Positions 8,282-16,291 of a stretch of DNA of 55,038 bases are shown here, one piece after another. Made by a program: the position numbers and the translations under genes. The stretch comes from Bacteroides sp. (GTDB taxonomy: Bacteria; Bacteroidota; Bacteroidia; Bacteroidales; Muribaculaceae), in assembly GCA_014801955.1 (NCBI GenBank), contig JAAVDE010000021.1, forward strand, positions 1 to 55,038, read 5' to 3'. The notes under the pieces are model-generated. The model was not told where the DNA came from, did no database searches, and was given only the letters and a program-made list of their open reading frames with translations. Position 1 is the first letter of the stretch; each line of letters starts with the position of its first letter.

Positions 8282-9826
8282 TTATTTGAGTTTGCGGAGG
8301 AGGGAGTTGATGCTCACGCGGTCATGGATGAGCTTATGGAGATCGTCAACGCTGACGCGGGTCTGCTCCATTGAGTCGCGCTCGCGGAGAGTAACGGTGT
8401 TGTCCTCGAGAGTCTGGTGGTCAACGGTGATGCAGAAGGGGGTGCCGATAGCATCCTGGCGGCGATAGCGCTTGCCGATAGAGTCTTTTTCGTCGTAGTG
8501 GGTCGAGAAGTCAAACTTCAGCTCGCCAACGATTTCGCGGGCCTTTTCGGGCAGGCCGTCTTTTTTAACGAGCGGCATAACGGCACACTTGACGGGAGCC
8601 AGAGGAGCGGGCAGGTGGAGAACCACGCGCTTGTCGCCGCCTTCGAGCTGCTGCTCTTCGTAGCTGCTGCAGAGAACGCTGAGGAACATGCGGTCAACGC
8701 CGATCGAGGTTTCAATAACGTAGGGCGTATAGCTCTCGTTGAGTTCCGGGTCGAAGTATTTGATGTTCTTGCCCGAGAATTTTTCGTGCTGCGAAAGGTC
8801 GAAGTTGGTACGGGAGTGAATACCTTCAACTTCCTTGAGACCAAAGGGCATCTGGAATTCGATGTCGGTAGCGGCGTTGGCGTAGTGGGCCAGCTTTTCG
8901 TGGTCGTGGTAGCGATATTTTTCGTCGCCGAGGCCGAGAGCCTTGTGCCATTTCAGGCGGAATTCCTTCCAGGTCTGGAACCATTTGAGTTCCTCGCCGG
9001 GGCGAACAAAGAATTGCATTTCCATCTGTTCGAACTCGCGCATGCGGAAAATGAACTGACGGGCAACGATTTCGTTGCGGAACGCCTTACCAATCTGGGC
9101 AATGCCGAAAGGAATGCGCATGCGGCCGGTTTTCTGAACGTTCAGGAAGTTCACAAAGATACCCTGAGCGGTTTCCGGGCGGAGGTAAACGGTCATGGCG
9201 CCGTCGGCCGTAGAGCCCATTTCGGTTTTGAACATCAGGTTGAACTGACGGACTTCGGTCCAGTTGCGGGTGCCGGAAATGGGGCAAACGATTTCGCGGT
9301 CAATGATAATCTGGCGGAGCTCGTCGAGGTTGCCGTCGTTCATTGCCTTGGAGAAGCGTTCGTGGAGAGCCTCGCGCTCCTCAACGAGCTTTGCAACGCG
9401 CTCGTTGGTTTGGCGGAACATGGCTTCATCGAAGCTGTCGCCGAAGCGCTTGCGGGCCTTTGCCACTTCTTTTTCGATTTTGTCGTCAATTTTGGCAATG
9501 TCGTCTTCGATGAGCACGTCGGCGCGATAGCGTTTTTTGCTGTCGCGGTTGTCAATCAAGGGGTCATTGAAGGCATCAACGTGGCCTGAGGCCTTCCAGA
9601 TTGTGGGGTGCATGAAGATTGCACTGTCGATGCCGACGATGTTTTCGTGGAGCAGCGTCATTGCGTCCCACCAGTAGCGCTTGATGTTATTTTTGTTTTC
9701 TACGCCATTTTGGCCGTAGTCATAAACGGCTGAAAGGCCGTCGTATATTTCGCTGGAGGGGAACACAAAGCCGTATTCCTTAGCGTGGGAAACGATTTTT
9801 TTGAAAACGTCGTCTTGCTGTGCCAT
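8282..9826 (-). CDS. glyS: glycyl-tRNA synthetase, dimeric class II type
   Basis: 514 aa, the alpha2-type GlyRS of Bacteroidota and archaea/eukaryotes, not the alpha2beta2 type. Visible: KEYGFVFPSSEIYDG near the N-terminus, YLRPETAQGIFVNF (class II motif with Glu-tRNA site), IGKAFRNEIVARQFIFRMREFEQMEMQFF (motif 2), SIGVDRMFLSVL (motif 3 vicinity) and a C-terminal anticodon-binding domain (LAPVKCAVMPLVKK on). It charges tRNA-Gly in the cytosol. A TAAATTTG box 37 nt upstream drives a glyS-lemA-FKBP unit. Confidence 0.96.
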   Translation of the reverse strand: MAQQDDVFKKIVSHAKEYGFVFPSSEIYDGLSAVYDYGQNGVENKNNIKRYWWDAMTLLHENIVGIDSAIFMHPTIWKASGHVDAFNDPLIDNRDSKKRYRADVLIEDDIAKIDDKIEKEVAKARKRFGDSFDEAMFRQTNERVAKLVEEREALHERFSKAMNDGNLDELRQIIIDREIVCPISGTRNWTEVRQFNLMFKTEMGSTADGAMTVYLRPETAQGIFVNFLNVQKTGRMRIPFGIAQIGKAFRNEIVARQFIFRMREFEQMEMQFFVRPGEELKWFQTWKEFRLKWHKALGLGDEKYRYHDHEKLAHYANAATDIEFQMPFGLKEVEGIHSRTNFDLSQHEKFSGKNIKYFDPELNESYTPYVIETSIGVDRMFLSVLCSSYEEQQLEGGDKRVVLHLPAPLAPVKCAVMPLVKKDGLPEKAREIVGELKFDFSTHYDEKDSIGKRYRRQDAIGTPFCITVDHQTLEDNTVTLRERDSMEQTRVSVDDLHKLIHDRVSINSLLRKLK

Positions 9827-9862
9827 AATCTATTTTTGAGTTTCAGTTACAATTCTAAGCCG

Positions 9863-9870
9863 CAAATTTA
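9863..9870 (-). promoter_or_regulatory. -7 box TAAATTTG for glyS
   Basis: Minus-strand Bacteroidota -7 element in the 55-nt gap between umuC and glyS; predicted leader is about 30 nt. Confidence 0.7.
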
Positions 9871-9881
9871 CGAAAAGTTCC

Positions 9882-11153
9882 TCACTCCCGCAAATTTATT
9901 TCAATGATGTCGGAAAGCAGGGTCGTGAACAGGCGCGATTCGTGCTCGCGGCGGGTCAGGCGGGTCAGCGGTGAATCAATCGAGGCCAGATGGAGGGCGT
10001 TGCGGTTGGCCGGCGAGGCATTTATGCGGTCCATGGCGGCCATCAGGCGCCGCCGGCGCTCGCGCTCTTCGGTGTCGACAAAGAGGTTGTTGGTAACGGC
10101 GTCGCGGTCGATGCAGCGCGTAATCGTCACTCCGGCTTTCTTATAGCCATAGCCGGGGCGATAGGCGCCTTCGAGAGCCTTCATGGCCGCCTTGACCAGC
10201 TCAACGGTGTCGTCGGTAGGGTCGCTCAGCCGCTGCGCAACGGCGTTGAAATATTGCGGGCCCGAGGTGTGGAAGCGGTTCGTCGCAACGAACACCTCCA
10301 GCGCCTCGGCGACCAGATGCTGGCCGCGTATGCGGCGGCCCACCGTGGCAGTGAAGTCGGCAATAGCCTTGCGCAGCTCCTCATAGTCGTAAATATCGGC
10401 CTGAAACGAGCGCGAGCAGGTAATTGTTTTGCGCTGCGGCGGCACTATTTCGCGGCTGATACAGGATTCGCCGTTGAGCTCCTTCCACATTCGGTGGCCA
10501 ACGATGTTAAACAGCTCCTTGACGCGCTCTTCCTCCAGGTCGGCCAGCTGCAGGGCGGTCGTGATTCCCTGGCGCCGGAGCTTCGGCGCATTGCGGCGCC
10601 CAACACCCCAGATGTCGTTAATCAAAGTCAGCTCCAGGGCTTTGCGCCGCTTGTCATCGGAATCAATAACACACGCACCGCGATAGGCGGGATATTTTTT
10701 TGCAAACCGGGCGGCAACCTTGGCCAGGGTTTTGGTCGACGACAGTCCGAGCGAAATCGGAATGCCGGTATTGCGCATAACGGTTCTGACAATCTGACGG
10801 CCAAAGTCGGCCCAGTCGCCAAACGAGTCGCTGAAAAACATAAAACCTTCGTCGACCGAATAGATTTCGATTTCTTCGCAAAAGGAGCGCAGAGTGGTCA
10901 TCACCCTACCCGACATATCTTCATAAAGCCGGTGGTTCCCGGAGAAAACATACACACCGTTGGCCTCGGCCTGATCCTTGATTTTGAAATAGGGGTCGCC
11001 GCGTTTGAAGCCGAGCGCCTTGGCCTCGTTGCTCAACGCAACGGCGCAACCGTCGTTATTGCTCAAAACGATTACAGGCCGCGCAACCAACTCGGGGCGG
11101 AACACTCGTTCGCACGACACAAAAAAGTTATTGCAGTCGGCGAGTCCAATCAT
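9882..11153 (-). CDS. umuC: Y-family DNA polymerase (UmuC-like)
   Basis: 423 aa, the catalytic subunit of a translesion polymerase. Metal-binding residues D6 (LADCNNFF) and D101-E102 (IYSVDEGFM) are intact. SNNDGCAVALSNEAKALG and LGLSSTKTLAKVAARFAKK are finger/palm hallmarks. A helix-hairpin-helix part (IWGVGRRNAPKLRRQGI) and a little-finger domain with a DUF4113-like end (YGYKKAGVTITRC) follow. It overlaps the S24 peptidase gene by 4 nt, the classic umuDC order. Expected to be SOS-induced and error-prone. Confidence 0.95.
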   Translation of the reverse strand: MIGLADCNNFFVSCERVFRPELVARPVIVLSNNDGCAVALSNEAKALGFKRGDPYFKIKDQAEANGVYVFSGNHRLYEDMSGRVMTTLRSFCEEIEIYSVDEGFMFFSDSFGDWADFGRQIVRTVMRNTGIPISLGLSSTKTLAKVAARFAKKYPAYRGACVIDSDDKRRKALELTLINDIWGVGRRNAPKLRRQGITTALQLADLEEERVKELFNIVGHRMWKELNGESCISREIVPPQRKTITCSRSFQADIYDYEELRKAIADFTATVGRRIRGQHLVAEALEVFVATNRFHTSGPQYFNAVAQRLSDPTDDTVELVKAAMKALEGAYRPGYGYKKAGVTITRCIDRDAVTNNLFVDTEERERRRRLMAAMDRINASPANRNALHLASIDSPLTRLTRREHESRLFTTLLSDIIEINLRE

Positions 11154-11590
11154 CGGCGACGGCGGTTGTTTTTAATCGTGTAGAGCACAACGCCCCACAC
11201 CATAAACTCATTATCGGGCGTCACTTCAATCGGCTGGTACTTTCGGTTCGACGGCATCAGATACAGCTTCTTTGACCGGCGGTCAAACTTGATGCGCTTC
11301 AGCGTGAAATCGCCGTCGAGACAGCAAACGGCCAGATCGCCGTCTTCCGGCTCGAGCGATTTGTCGATAACGAGAATATCGCCTTCGGTGATACCCTCCT
11401 CACGCATGGAGTCGCCGACCACACGGCCATAAAACGTTGAGGCCGGGTGTTGAATCAGGTCGCGGTTCAGATCAATAGTTTCGCCGGCATAATCCTGTGC
11501 CGGACTCGGGAATCCGGCCTGAATCCCCGCGTCGGCATACTCCAGCTCAAGGCTCGAATCAGTCTCTGCTCTAAAAATTTCCAGTTCCAT
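11150..11590 (-). CDS. umuD: S24 LexA/UmuD-like self-cleaving peptidase
   Basis: 146 aa from the ATG at 11590. A GTG six bases further out overlaps the -7 box and is unlikely to be used. The Ser/Lys dyad is visible: Ser61 in GRVVGDSMREEGI and Lys98 in DFTLKRI. The likely cleavage bond is Ala-Gly in the segment IQAGFPSP (about residue 25-26). There is no N-terminal DNA-binding domain, so it is UmuD-like rather than LexA. RecA-stimulated cleavage would activate the partner polymerase. Its -7 box is only 5 nt from the ATG, which predicts a leaderless mRNA. Confidence 0.92.
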   Translation of the reverse strand: MELEIFRAETDSSLELEYADAGIQAGFPSPAQDYAGETIDLNRDLIQHPASTFYGRVVGDSMREEGITEGDILVIDKSLEPEDGDLAVCCLDGDFTLKRIKFDRRSKKLYLMPSNRKYQPIEVTPDNEFMVWGVVLYTIKNNRRRR

Positions 11591-11595
11591 ACCCA

Positions 11596-11603
11596 CAAAG
11601 TTA
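11596..11603 (-). promoter_or_regulatory. -7 box TAACTTTG, 5 nt from the umuD ATG
   Basis: Minus-strand element followed by TGGGT and then the ATG. With the usual start a few bases after the box, the transcript begins at or within a couple of bases of the start codon. I do not recognise a damage-response operator nearby. Confidence 0.7.
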
Positions 11604-11712
11604 CGAAAACTTTACTCTCCCACCATAAAATTTCACAGTTTTAACGCACGCTTCCCGCAGCGGTTTGGTGCGACATTTTTGGGTAGACGTTGCGCAGTTT
11701 AATAATTTTGGT

Positions 11713-11720
11713 TAACTTTG
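11713..11720 (+). promoter_or_regulatory. -7 box TAACTTTG for the flavodoxin gene
   Basis: Plus-strand element with a TTTTGG word just before it; the predicted leader is about 30 nt before the ATG at 11757. Confidence 0.7.
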
Positions 11721-11756
11721 TGGCAAACTAACAACATAAATTTTTGTAAAATAACT

Positions 11757-12329
11757 ATGAAGAAATTTTTGATGATGGCCGCATTGTCGGCCGGGTTGAT
11801 GTTCTCTGCCTGCGCAGGCAACAAGGGCGACAACGACAACAATGCCGCAACCGAAGCAGACGGCTCGAAGGTTCTGGTAGCGTATTATTCCGCAACAGGA
11901 ACGACCGCCAAGGCCGCCGACGAGATTGCAAAGGCAACCGGCGGAACGCTCTATGAAATCGAACCGGAACAGAAGTATTCCGACGCGGATCTCGACTATG
12001 AGAATGAAAACTCAAGAAGCGCCGTGGAAAATAAGAATCCCGACATGCGCCCCGCAATCAAGACAGGGCTCGACGTTGCTCCCTATGAAACCGTTTATCT
12101 CGGCTTCCCCGTGTGGTGGGATAAGGCTCCTCTGGTCGTAAACACTTTCCTTGATTCATATGATTTCTCGGGAAAGAAGATTATCGTGTTCGCAACGGCT
12201 CATTCAAGCGGTCTGAAACCCAGCTTCGAGGCCCTGAAAGCTACTTATCCCTCTCTTGACCTTATCGAAGGCAAGATTCTCAACATTACTTCCGAGGATT
12301 CATTCCACGAATGGGTAAAGGGACTTTGA
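11757..12329 (+). CDS. flavodoxin-domain lipoprotein
   Basis: 190 aa from ATG 11757 (the frame is open upstream through the promoter). A lipoprotein signal ends in FSAC (Cys19), followed by an Asp/Asn-rich linker. The flavodoxin fold (Flavodoxin_4 type) starts at VLVAYYSATGTTAKAADEIA, whose S-x-T-G-x-T loop binds FMN phosphate. It continues with LGFPVWWDKAPLVVNTFLDSY and VFATAHSSGL. Cytosolic flavodoxins are common; an exported, lipid-anchored one implies extracytoplasmic electron transfer. The next gene, a PepSY-type membrane protein, overlaps it by 19 nt and is a plausible membrane electron partner. Confidence 0.9.
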   Translation: MKKFLMMAALSAGLMFSACAGNKGDNDNNAATEADGSKVLVAYYSATGTTAKAADEIAKATGGTLYEIEPEQKYSDADLDYENENSRSAVENKNPDMRPAIKTGLDVAPYETVYLGFPVWWDKAPLVVNTFLDSYDFSGKKIIVFATAHSSGLKPSFEALKATYPSLDLIEGKILNITSEDSFHEWVKGL

Positions 12330-12973
12330 GAACAGTTCGTTTTATACATCGATGGACAGGCCTTGTTATGGGCCAGTTCTTCGTTATATCCTGCCTGACG
12401 GGGTTGCTGATCGTGTTCGGAAAGATTATCGGTTCCTACGCTCCGATATTCAGGTTCGCAAAAACTCTGCACACCACCCTTTTCGCCGGTGCGTTTGGCA
12501 GGGATATAATCTCCTGGGCCACTCTTTTGGCGCTCGTTGAAATCATTACGGGCTATTTGCTCTGGGGCAAACAGACACTGGCCCTTGGACGCTCGCTACA
12601 TAAAAGAGGCGGGAGTCGCCTCGGAGCATTGATTAAGATGGCAGGCTTTCGGTTTCCAAATCGAACGATGGGGCTACACAATGGTGCAGGATTCTGGAGC
12701 GGCATACCGTTGCTGGTAATGATATTGACCGGCCTGACATGGGGTTTCGGATGGTATGGCAGACTTGTTTATGCCCTCTTCGATTCGGCTGACTCGGGAG
12801 GCTGGGAAAATAATCTGTTTCATACTCTCCAGGGCCTGCACACCGGCAGCTGGGAGGGAATTTTCTCGAGAGTGCTTTGGCTGATAGCCGTGGCGCTGGG
12901 CTGCACACTTCCGATTACCGGCTGGATGATGTTTTTCAGGAAAAGGAAGAAATCGCGCCCCGCGGCAGACTGA
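12311..12973 (+). CDS. PepSY-associated transmembrane protein
   Basis: 220 aa. It has a PepSY-TM-type core: an N-terminal IHRWTGLVMGQFFVISCLTGLLIVF helix, a helix with IISWATLLALVEIITGYLLWG, then GLHNGAGFWSGIPLLVMILTGLTWG and a last helix LIAVALGCTLPITGWMMFF with a basic tail. His13, His54 and His121/His172 near helix ends could ligate heme. The large periplasmic PepSY modules of the usual ~400-aa proteins are missing, so this is a minimal form. Its start lies inside the flavodoxin gene (19-nt overlap), pointing to a common redox function such as iron or flavin reduction. Confidence 0.8.
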   Translation: MGKGTLRTVRFIHRWTGLVMGQFFVISCLTGLLIVFGKIIGSYAPIFRFAKTLHTTLFAGAFGRDIISWATLLALVEIITGYLLWGKQTLALGRSLHKRGGSRLGALIKMAGFRFPNRTMGLHNGAGFWSGIPLLVMILTGLTWGFGWYGRLVYALFDSADSGGWENNLFHTLQGLHTGSWEGIFSRVLWLIAVALGCTLPITGWMMFFRKRKKSRPAAD

Positions 12974-12975
12974 GG

Positions 12976-13962
12976 TCAGCAACCGGGAGTGAGGGGAATG
13001 ACGCGGCCGGAGGAAAGGGTCAGGAGAGCTGCGGAAGGAGTGACGCGAAGGAGCGCGCGGGCATAGCGGCGACGGAGGGCAAGGGCAACGAAGCCCATAG
13101 TGGTCCGCAGATTGACTTCGACAGTGGGGCAAATCAGGCGATTCGGGCCATAAATCATCATGTCAACGCCAAACGGCCCGCGATAATCGTTGCCAAGAAT
13201 GGCAGTCATGGCGCGGGCGACTTCGGCAGCCGTTTCGGCCAGATACGGAACATTGAGTTCGGCGGCGAGTTCCTCCTCGGGCGCGATGATATTGCCGCCA
13301 TAGGCCGTTGCGCCGGCGTTGAAAAAGAGCGAGAGCCCGCGATAAACGACGCCACTGTCGGTAGCCTCAAAAAGCATTGCGAAGTCGCGGATTTTTTCGA
13401 GCCGCGGCTCGAACATAACGGAGCCTTGCCGGCGAATAGTGTCGGCAGCCCGGCGGTTCATAACGTCGGGCGAGAGTTCCGAGCAGTCGGCAACTCCGCG
13501 TCCCGAGCAGCTCCAGGGAGCCTTGAGAAACCAGTCCTTGCCGGGCGGCAGGTCATTTATATCGCTTATTTCCAGCGGCTCGGGCGGCAGCGGATAAGGC
13601 AATCGGCCGACGAGGGCACGATGGAGCCTCAGGGCCGTGCGCCGATGCGAAAGAGCGCGGATAGCATCAACGTTTGGAAACGGCCCCGGGGAGCCGGCGC
13701 GCCTGAAAAGGCTAACCGCATGGGCACTCCAGCCCCAGGGAGTCGGGTCGCCTTCGGGCGCCAGGCCAACGTTGAGGCCATTGGCCTCGAGCCAGCGGGG
13801 ATCAACGCCGGGGGCGAGGATATTGTCGCCGTCGTCGGCCAGCCATGCAGGGAGCGCGGCCAGGGCCGTGCGGAAGCGAACCACGCTGGCCGGAGGAGTG
13901 TAGTTCGCAATGCCGGCGGCAAGCGCCAGGTCGTTTTCGGGATTGAACAGGTGGAGCCTCAC
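12976..13962 (-). CDS. ATP-grasp-like protein of unknown function
   Basis: 328 aa. I recognise an ATP-grasp pattern but no named enzyme. After an N-terminal segment LHLFNPENDLALA, the nucleotide region has DWFLKAPWSCSGRGV (Lys147, loop 153-156) and MFEPRLEKIRDFAMLF (Glu185, Asp193). The metal region is YRGPFGVDMMIYG...PTVEVNLRTTMG (Asp267, Glu282, Asn284). Such folds ligate a carboxylate to an amine or thiol. It overlaps rimO by 4 nt, so it is the third gene of ftsY-rimO-this. Convergent with the PepSY gene, 2 nt apart. Confidence 0.72.
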   Translation of the reverse strand: MRLHLFNPENDLALAAGIANYTPPASVVRFRTALAALPAWLADDGDNILAPGVDPRWLEANGLNVGLAPEGDPTPWGWSAHAVSLFRRAGSPGPFPNVDAIRALSHRRTALRLHRALVGRLPYPLPPEPLEISDINDLPPGKDWFLKAPWSCSGRGVADCSELSPDVMNRRAADTIRRQGSVMFEPRLEKIRDFAMLFEATDSGVVYRGLSLFFNAGATAYGGNIIAPEEELAAELNVPYLAETAAEVARAMTAILGNDYRGPFGVDMMIYGPNRLICPTVEVNLRTTMGFVALALRRRYARALLRVTPSAALLTLSSGRVIPLTPGC

Positions 13963-15254
13963 AGCGCCTTGGCCATCAGCTCAAAGGCCGTTGCCGACGT
14001 TATGTTGACCTCGGCGAAGTTGCCGATAATGAGCGGTTTTTCTTTGGTTATCAACACTTCGGGGTCAACTTCGGGCGAGTCCCATTCGGTTCGGCCGATA
14101 AAGAACTCGTCTTCTTCGCGGTCAACGATTACGCGCAGGTTTCGGCCAACTTTCTCGGCCTGGATTTCGGCGGAAATCTCCTCCTGAAGCGCCATGAGTG
14201 CATCGAGGCGCGCCTGCTTGACATCGTCGGGCGTAGCGTCCTTGAAGCTTTTGGCCGCATAGGTGTCGTCTTCCTCGCAATAGGCAAATGCACCCATGCG
14301 CTCAAAGCGAGCCTCGCGCGCAAAGTCCATGAGCTCGGCAAACTCGCGGTCGCCCTCACCGGGGAAGCCGACCATCAGAGTGGTTCGCAGGTGCAGGTCG
14401 GGCACACGGCGACGCATTTCGGCGATGAGGTCGCGGGTGCGTGCCCCGTCGATGTGGCGGCGCATGTTTTTCAGAACCGGGTCGGAGATATGTTGCAACG
14501 CAATGTCGAGATAGTTGCAAACGTTGGGGCGCGCGGCCATCACGTCCATAACCTCCATCGGGAAGTCGGCGGGATAGGCATAGTGCAGTCGCAGCCACTC
14601 AACGCCGGGAATGTCGGCCAGGCGGTTGACCAGGTCGGGAAGCAAATAGTTCTTGCCGGGCAGGTCGCGGCCATAGCTCGTCAGGTCTTGGGCAACGATG
14701 TTGAACTCCTTGACTCCGCGGTCGACCATGCGGCGCACCTCTTCCTCAATAGACTCGGGAGTGCGCGAGTGCATGCGGCCCGTTATCAGCGGAATGGCGC
14801 AGAACGCACAGAAGCGGTCACACCCCTCGGCGATTTTCAGATAGGCCTGGTGGGGAGGCGTGGTGATTACGCGGTCGGGCGACTCGGGGTCGGCCTTGCC
14901 GCCAAGAACGTCAACGATTTTCGGCCAGTCGAACTTGCCGCACCAGGCATCGACCTCGGGCAGCTCGGCGGGGAGCTCCTTGGCATAGCGTTCGCTCAAG
15001 CAGCCGAACACCATTATTTTGCCAACGCGGCGGCGCTTCTTGGCCTCGGCAGCAGCGAGAATAGTATTAATCGACTCTTCTTTGGCATCGCCGATGAAGC
15101 CGCAGGTGTTGATAACCACGGCGTCGGCGCGCCCCGTGGGCTCGTCGACCAAACGGGCGTCGAAACCCTCCTTGGCGAGCATTGCAAGCAGGCGCTCGGT
15201 GTCAACAAGATTTTTGAAGCATCCGAGCGAAACGATGTTTACGCGCTTCTTCAT
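13959..15254 (-). CDS. rimO: ribosomal protein S12 methylthiotransferase
   Basis: 431 aa, radical-SAM enzyme adding a methylthio group to an Asp of S12. N-terminal UPF0004 domain begins VSLGCFKNLVDTE with further Cys in TCGFIGDAKEES and FGCLSERY (three Cys for the auxiliary cluster). The radical SAM motif is CDRFCAFCAIP, about residues 146-156. A C-terminal TRAM domain contains RVIVDREEDEFFIGRTEWDSPEVD. The VSLGCFKN opening and DEFFIGRTEWDSPE ending separate RimO from MiaB. It shares one base with ftsY's stop (TGATG). Confidence 0.95.
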   Translation of the reverse strand: MKKRVNIVSLGCFKNLVDTERLLAMLAKEGFDARLVDEPTGRADAVVINTCGFIGDAKEESINTILAAAEAKKRRRVGKIMVFGCLSERYAKELPAELPEVDAWCGKFDWPKIVDVLGGKADPESPDRVITTPPHQAYLKIAEGCDRFCAFCAIPLITGRMHSRTPESIEEEVRRMVDRGVKEFNIVAQDLTSYGRDLPGKNYLLPDLVNRLADIPGVEWLRLHYAYPADFPMEVMDVMAARPNVCNYLDIALQHISDPVLKNMRRHIDGARTRDLIAEMRRRVPDLHLRTTLMVGFPGEGDREFAELMDFAREARFERMGAFAYCEEDDTYAAKSFKDATPDDVKQARLDALMALQEEISAEIQAEKVGRNLRVIVDREEDEFFIGRTEWDSPEVDPEVLITKEKPLIIGNFAEVNITSATAFELMAKAL

Positions 15255-16237
15255 CAGTTATCTTTCGATGCGAACAGAGAGTCAACAAACTCTTCCTTAT
15301 TGAACACCTGAAGGTCGTCGATACCCTCGCCCAGACCGATGTAGCGCACGGGAATACGCATCTGGTCGGAGATGCCGATGACTACCCCGCCCTTTGCCGT
15401 TCCGTCGAGTTTCGTAACGGCCAGCGCGGTCACTGTTGTTGCCTGCGAGAACTGGCGGGCCTGCTCAAAGGCATTCTGGCCGGTGGAGCCGTCGAGAACG
15501 AGCAGCACTTCGTCGGGGGTGTCGGGCACTACCTTTTGCATTACGCGGCGAATCTTCGCGAGCTCTTCCATCAGCGGCTTCTTGTTGTGGAGGCGGCCGG
15601 CGGTGTCGATGATAACCACGTCGGCATGCTGGGCCACGGCGCTCTGCAAAGTGTCGAACGCAACGGCGGCGGGGTCGGCGCCCAGTTTCTGCTTGACGAT
15701 GGCGACTCCGGAGCGCTCGGCCCAAACGTCGAGCTGCTCGGTTGCGGCGGCGCGGAAGGTGTCGGCAGCGCCGATGACTACCTTGTTACCTGCCTTTTTG
15801 AACAGGTTGGCGAGCTTGCCGATAGTGGTTGTTTTGCCGGCGCCGTTAACGCCGACAACCATTATTACATAAGGACGGCGCGCACCGGCGGGAAGGCGAA
15901 AATTCTCGTCGGGAGCGTTGGAGTCAACGCGGTCGTTTTCGGCCAGCATGGCGGCCACCTCCTCGCGCAACATTCGGTGGAGCTCGGAGGTGTTGACATA
16001 CTTGTCGCGGCTGACGCGGTCGCGGATGCGGTCAATAATCTTAACGGTGGTTTCAACGCCCACGTCGGAAGTGATGAACACCTCTTCGAGTTCGTCGAGG
16101 AAATCATCGTCGATGGTGCTGTGGCCGGCCAGGGTGCGTTTCAGTTTGCCCCAGAAGCCTTCCTTGGTTTGCTCAAGACCCTTGTTGAGGGTTTCTTTTT
16201 TCTTTTCGCGGGAGAAGATTTTGTCAAAAATACCCAT
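15254..16237 (-). CDS. ftsY: signal recognition particle receptor GTPase FtsY
   Basis: 327 aa, the NG-domain form with a very short acidic/basic N-terminus. N domain: LEELEEVFITSDVG-like DELEEVFITSDVGVETT. G domain: G1 [17 protein letters not shown] (about 126-142), the insertion with DTFRAAATEQLDVWAER, G3 VVIIDTAGRLHNKKPLMEEL, G4 VTKLDGTAKGG, and IPVRYIGLGEGIDDLQVF at the end. It docks SRP-ribosome complexes at the membrane. Promoter and a perfect palindrome lie directly upstream. Confidence 0.97.
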   Translation of the reverse strand: MGIFDKIFSREKKKETLNKGLEQTKEGFWGKLKRTLAGHSTIDDDFLDELEEVFITSDVGVETTVKIIDRIRDRVSRDKYVNTSELHRMLREEVAAMLAENDRVDSNAPDENFRLPAGARRPYVIMVVGVNGAGKTTTIGKLANLFKKAGNKVVIGAADTFRAAATEQLDVWAERSGVAIVKQKLGADPAAVAFDTLQSAVAQHADVVIIDTAGRLHNKKPLMEELAKIRRVMQKVVPDTPDEVLLVLDGSTGQNAFEQARQFSQATTVTALAVTKLDGTAKGGVVIGISDQMRIPVRYIGLGEGIDDLQVFNKEEFVDSLFASKDN

Positions 16238-16253
16238 AAATTAGCGCTAATTT
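16238..16253. promoter_or_regulatory. 16-nt perfect palindrome in the ftsY 5' leader
   Basis: AAATTAGCGCTAATTT abuts the ftsY start codon and lies between the TAACTTTG box and the ATG. It could be a protein-binding operator or a hairpin hiding the start; which one is not decidable here. Confidence 0.5.
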
Positions 16254-16259
16254 TGCCCG

Positions 16260-16267
16260 CAAAGTTA
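16260..16267 (-). promoter_or_regulatory. -7 box TAACTTTG for ftsY-rimO
   Basis: Minus-strand box. A GGGTTGACG word about 18-20 nt upstream is a fair -33 region. Confidence 0.7.
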
Positions 16268-16291
16268 CGAAAAAAAACGTCAACCCCCAAA

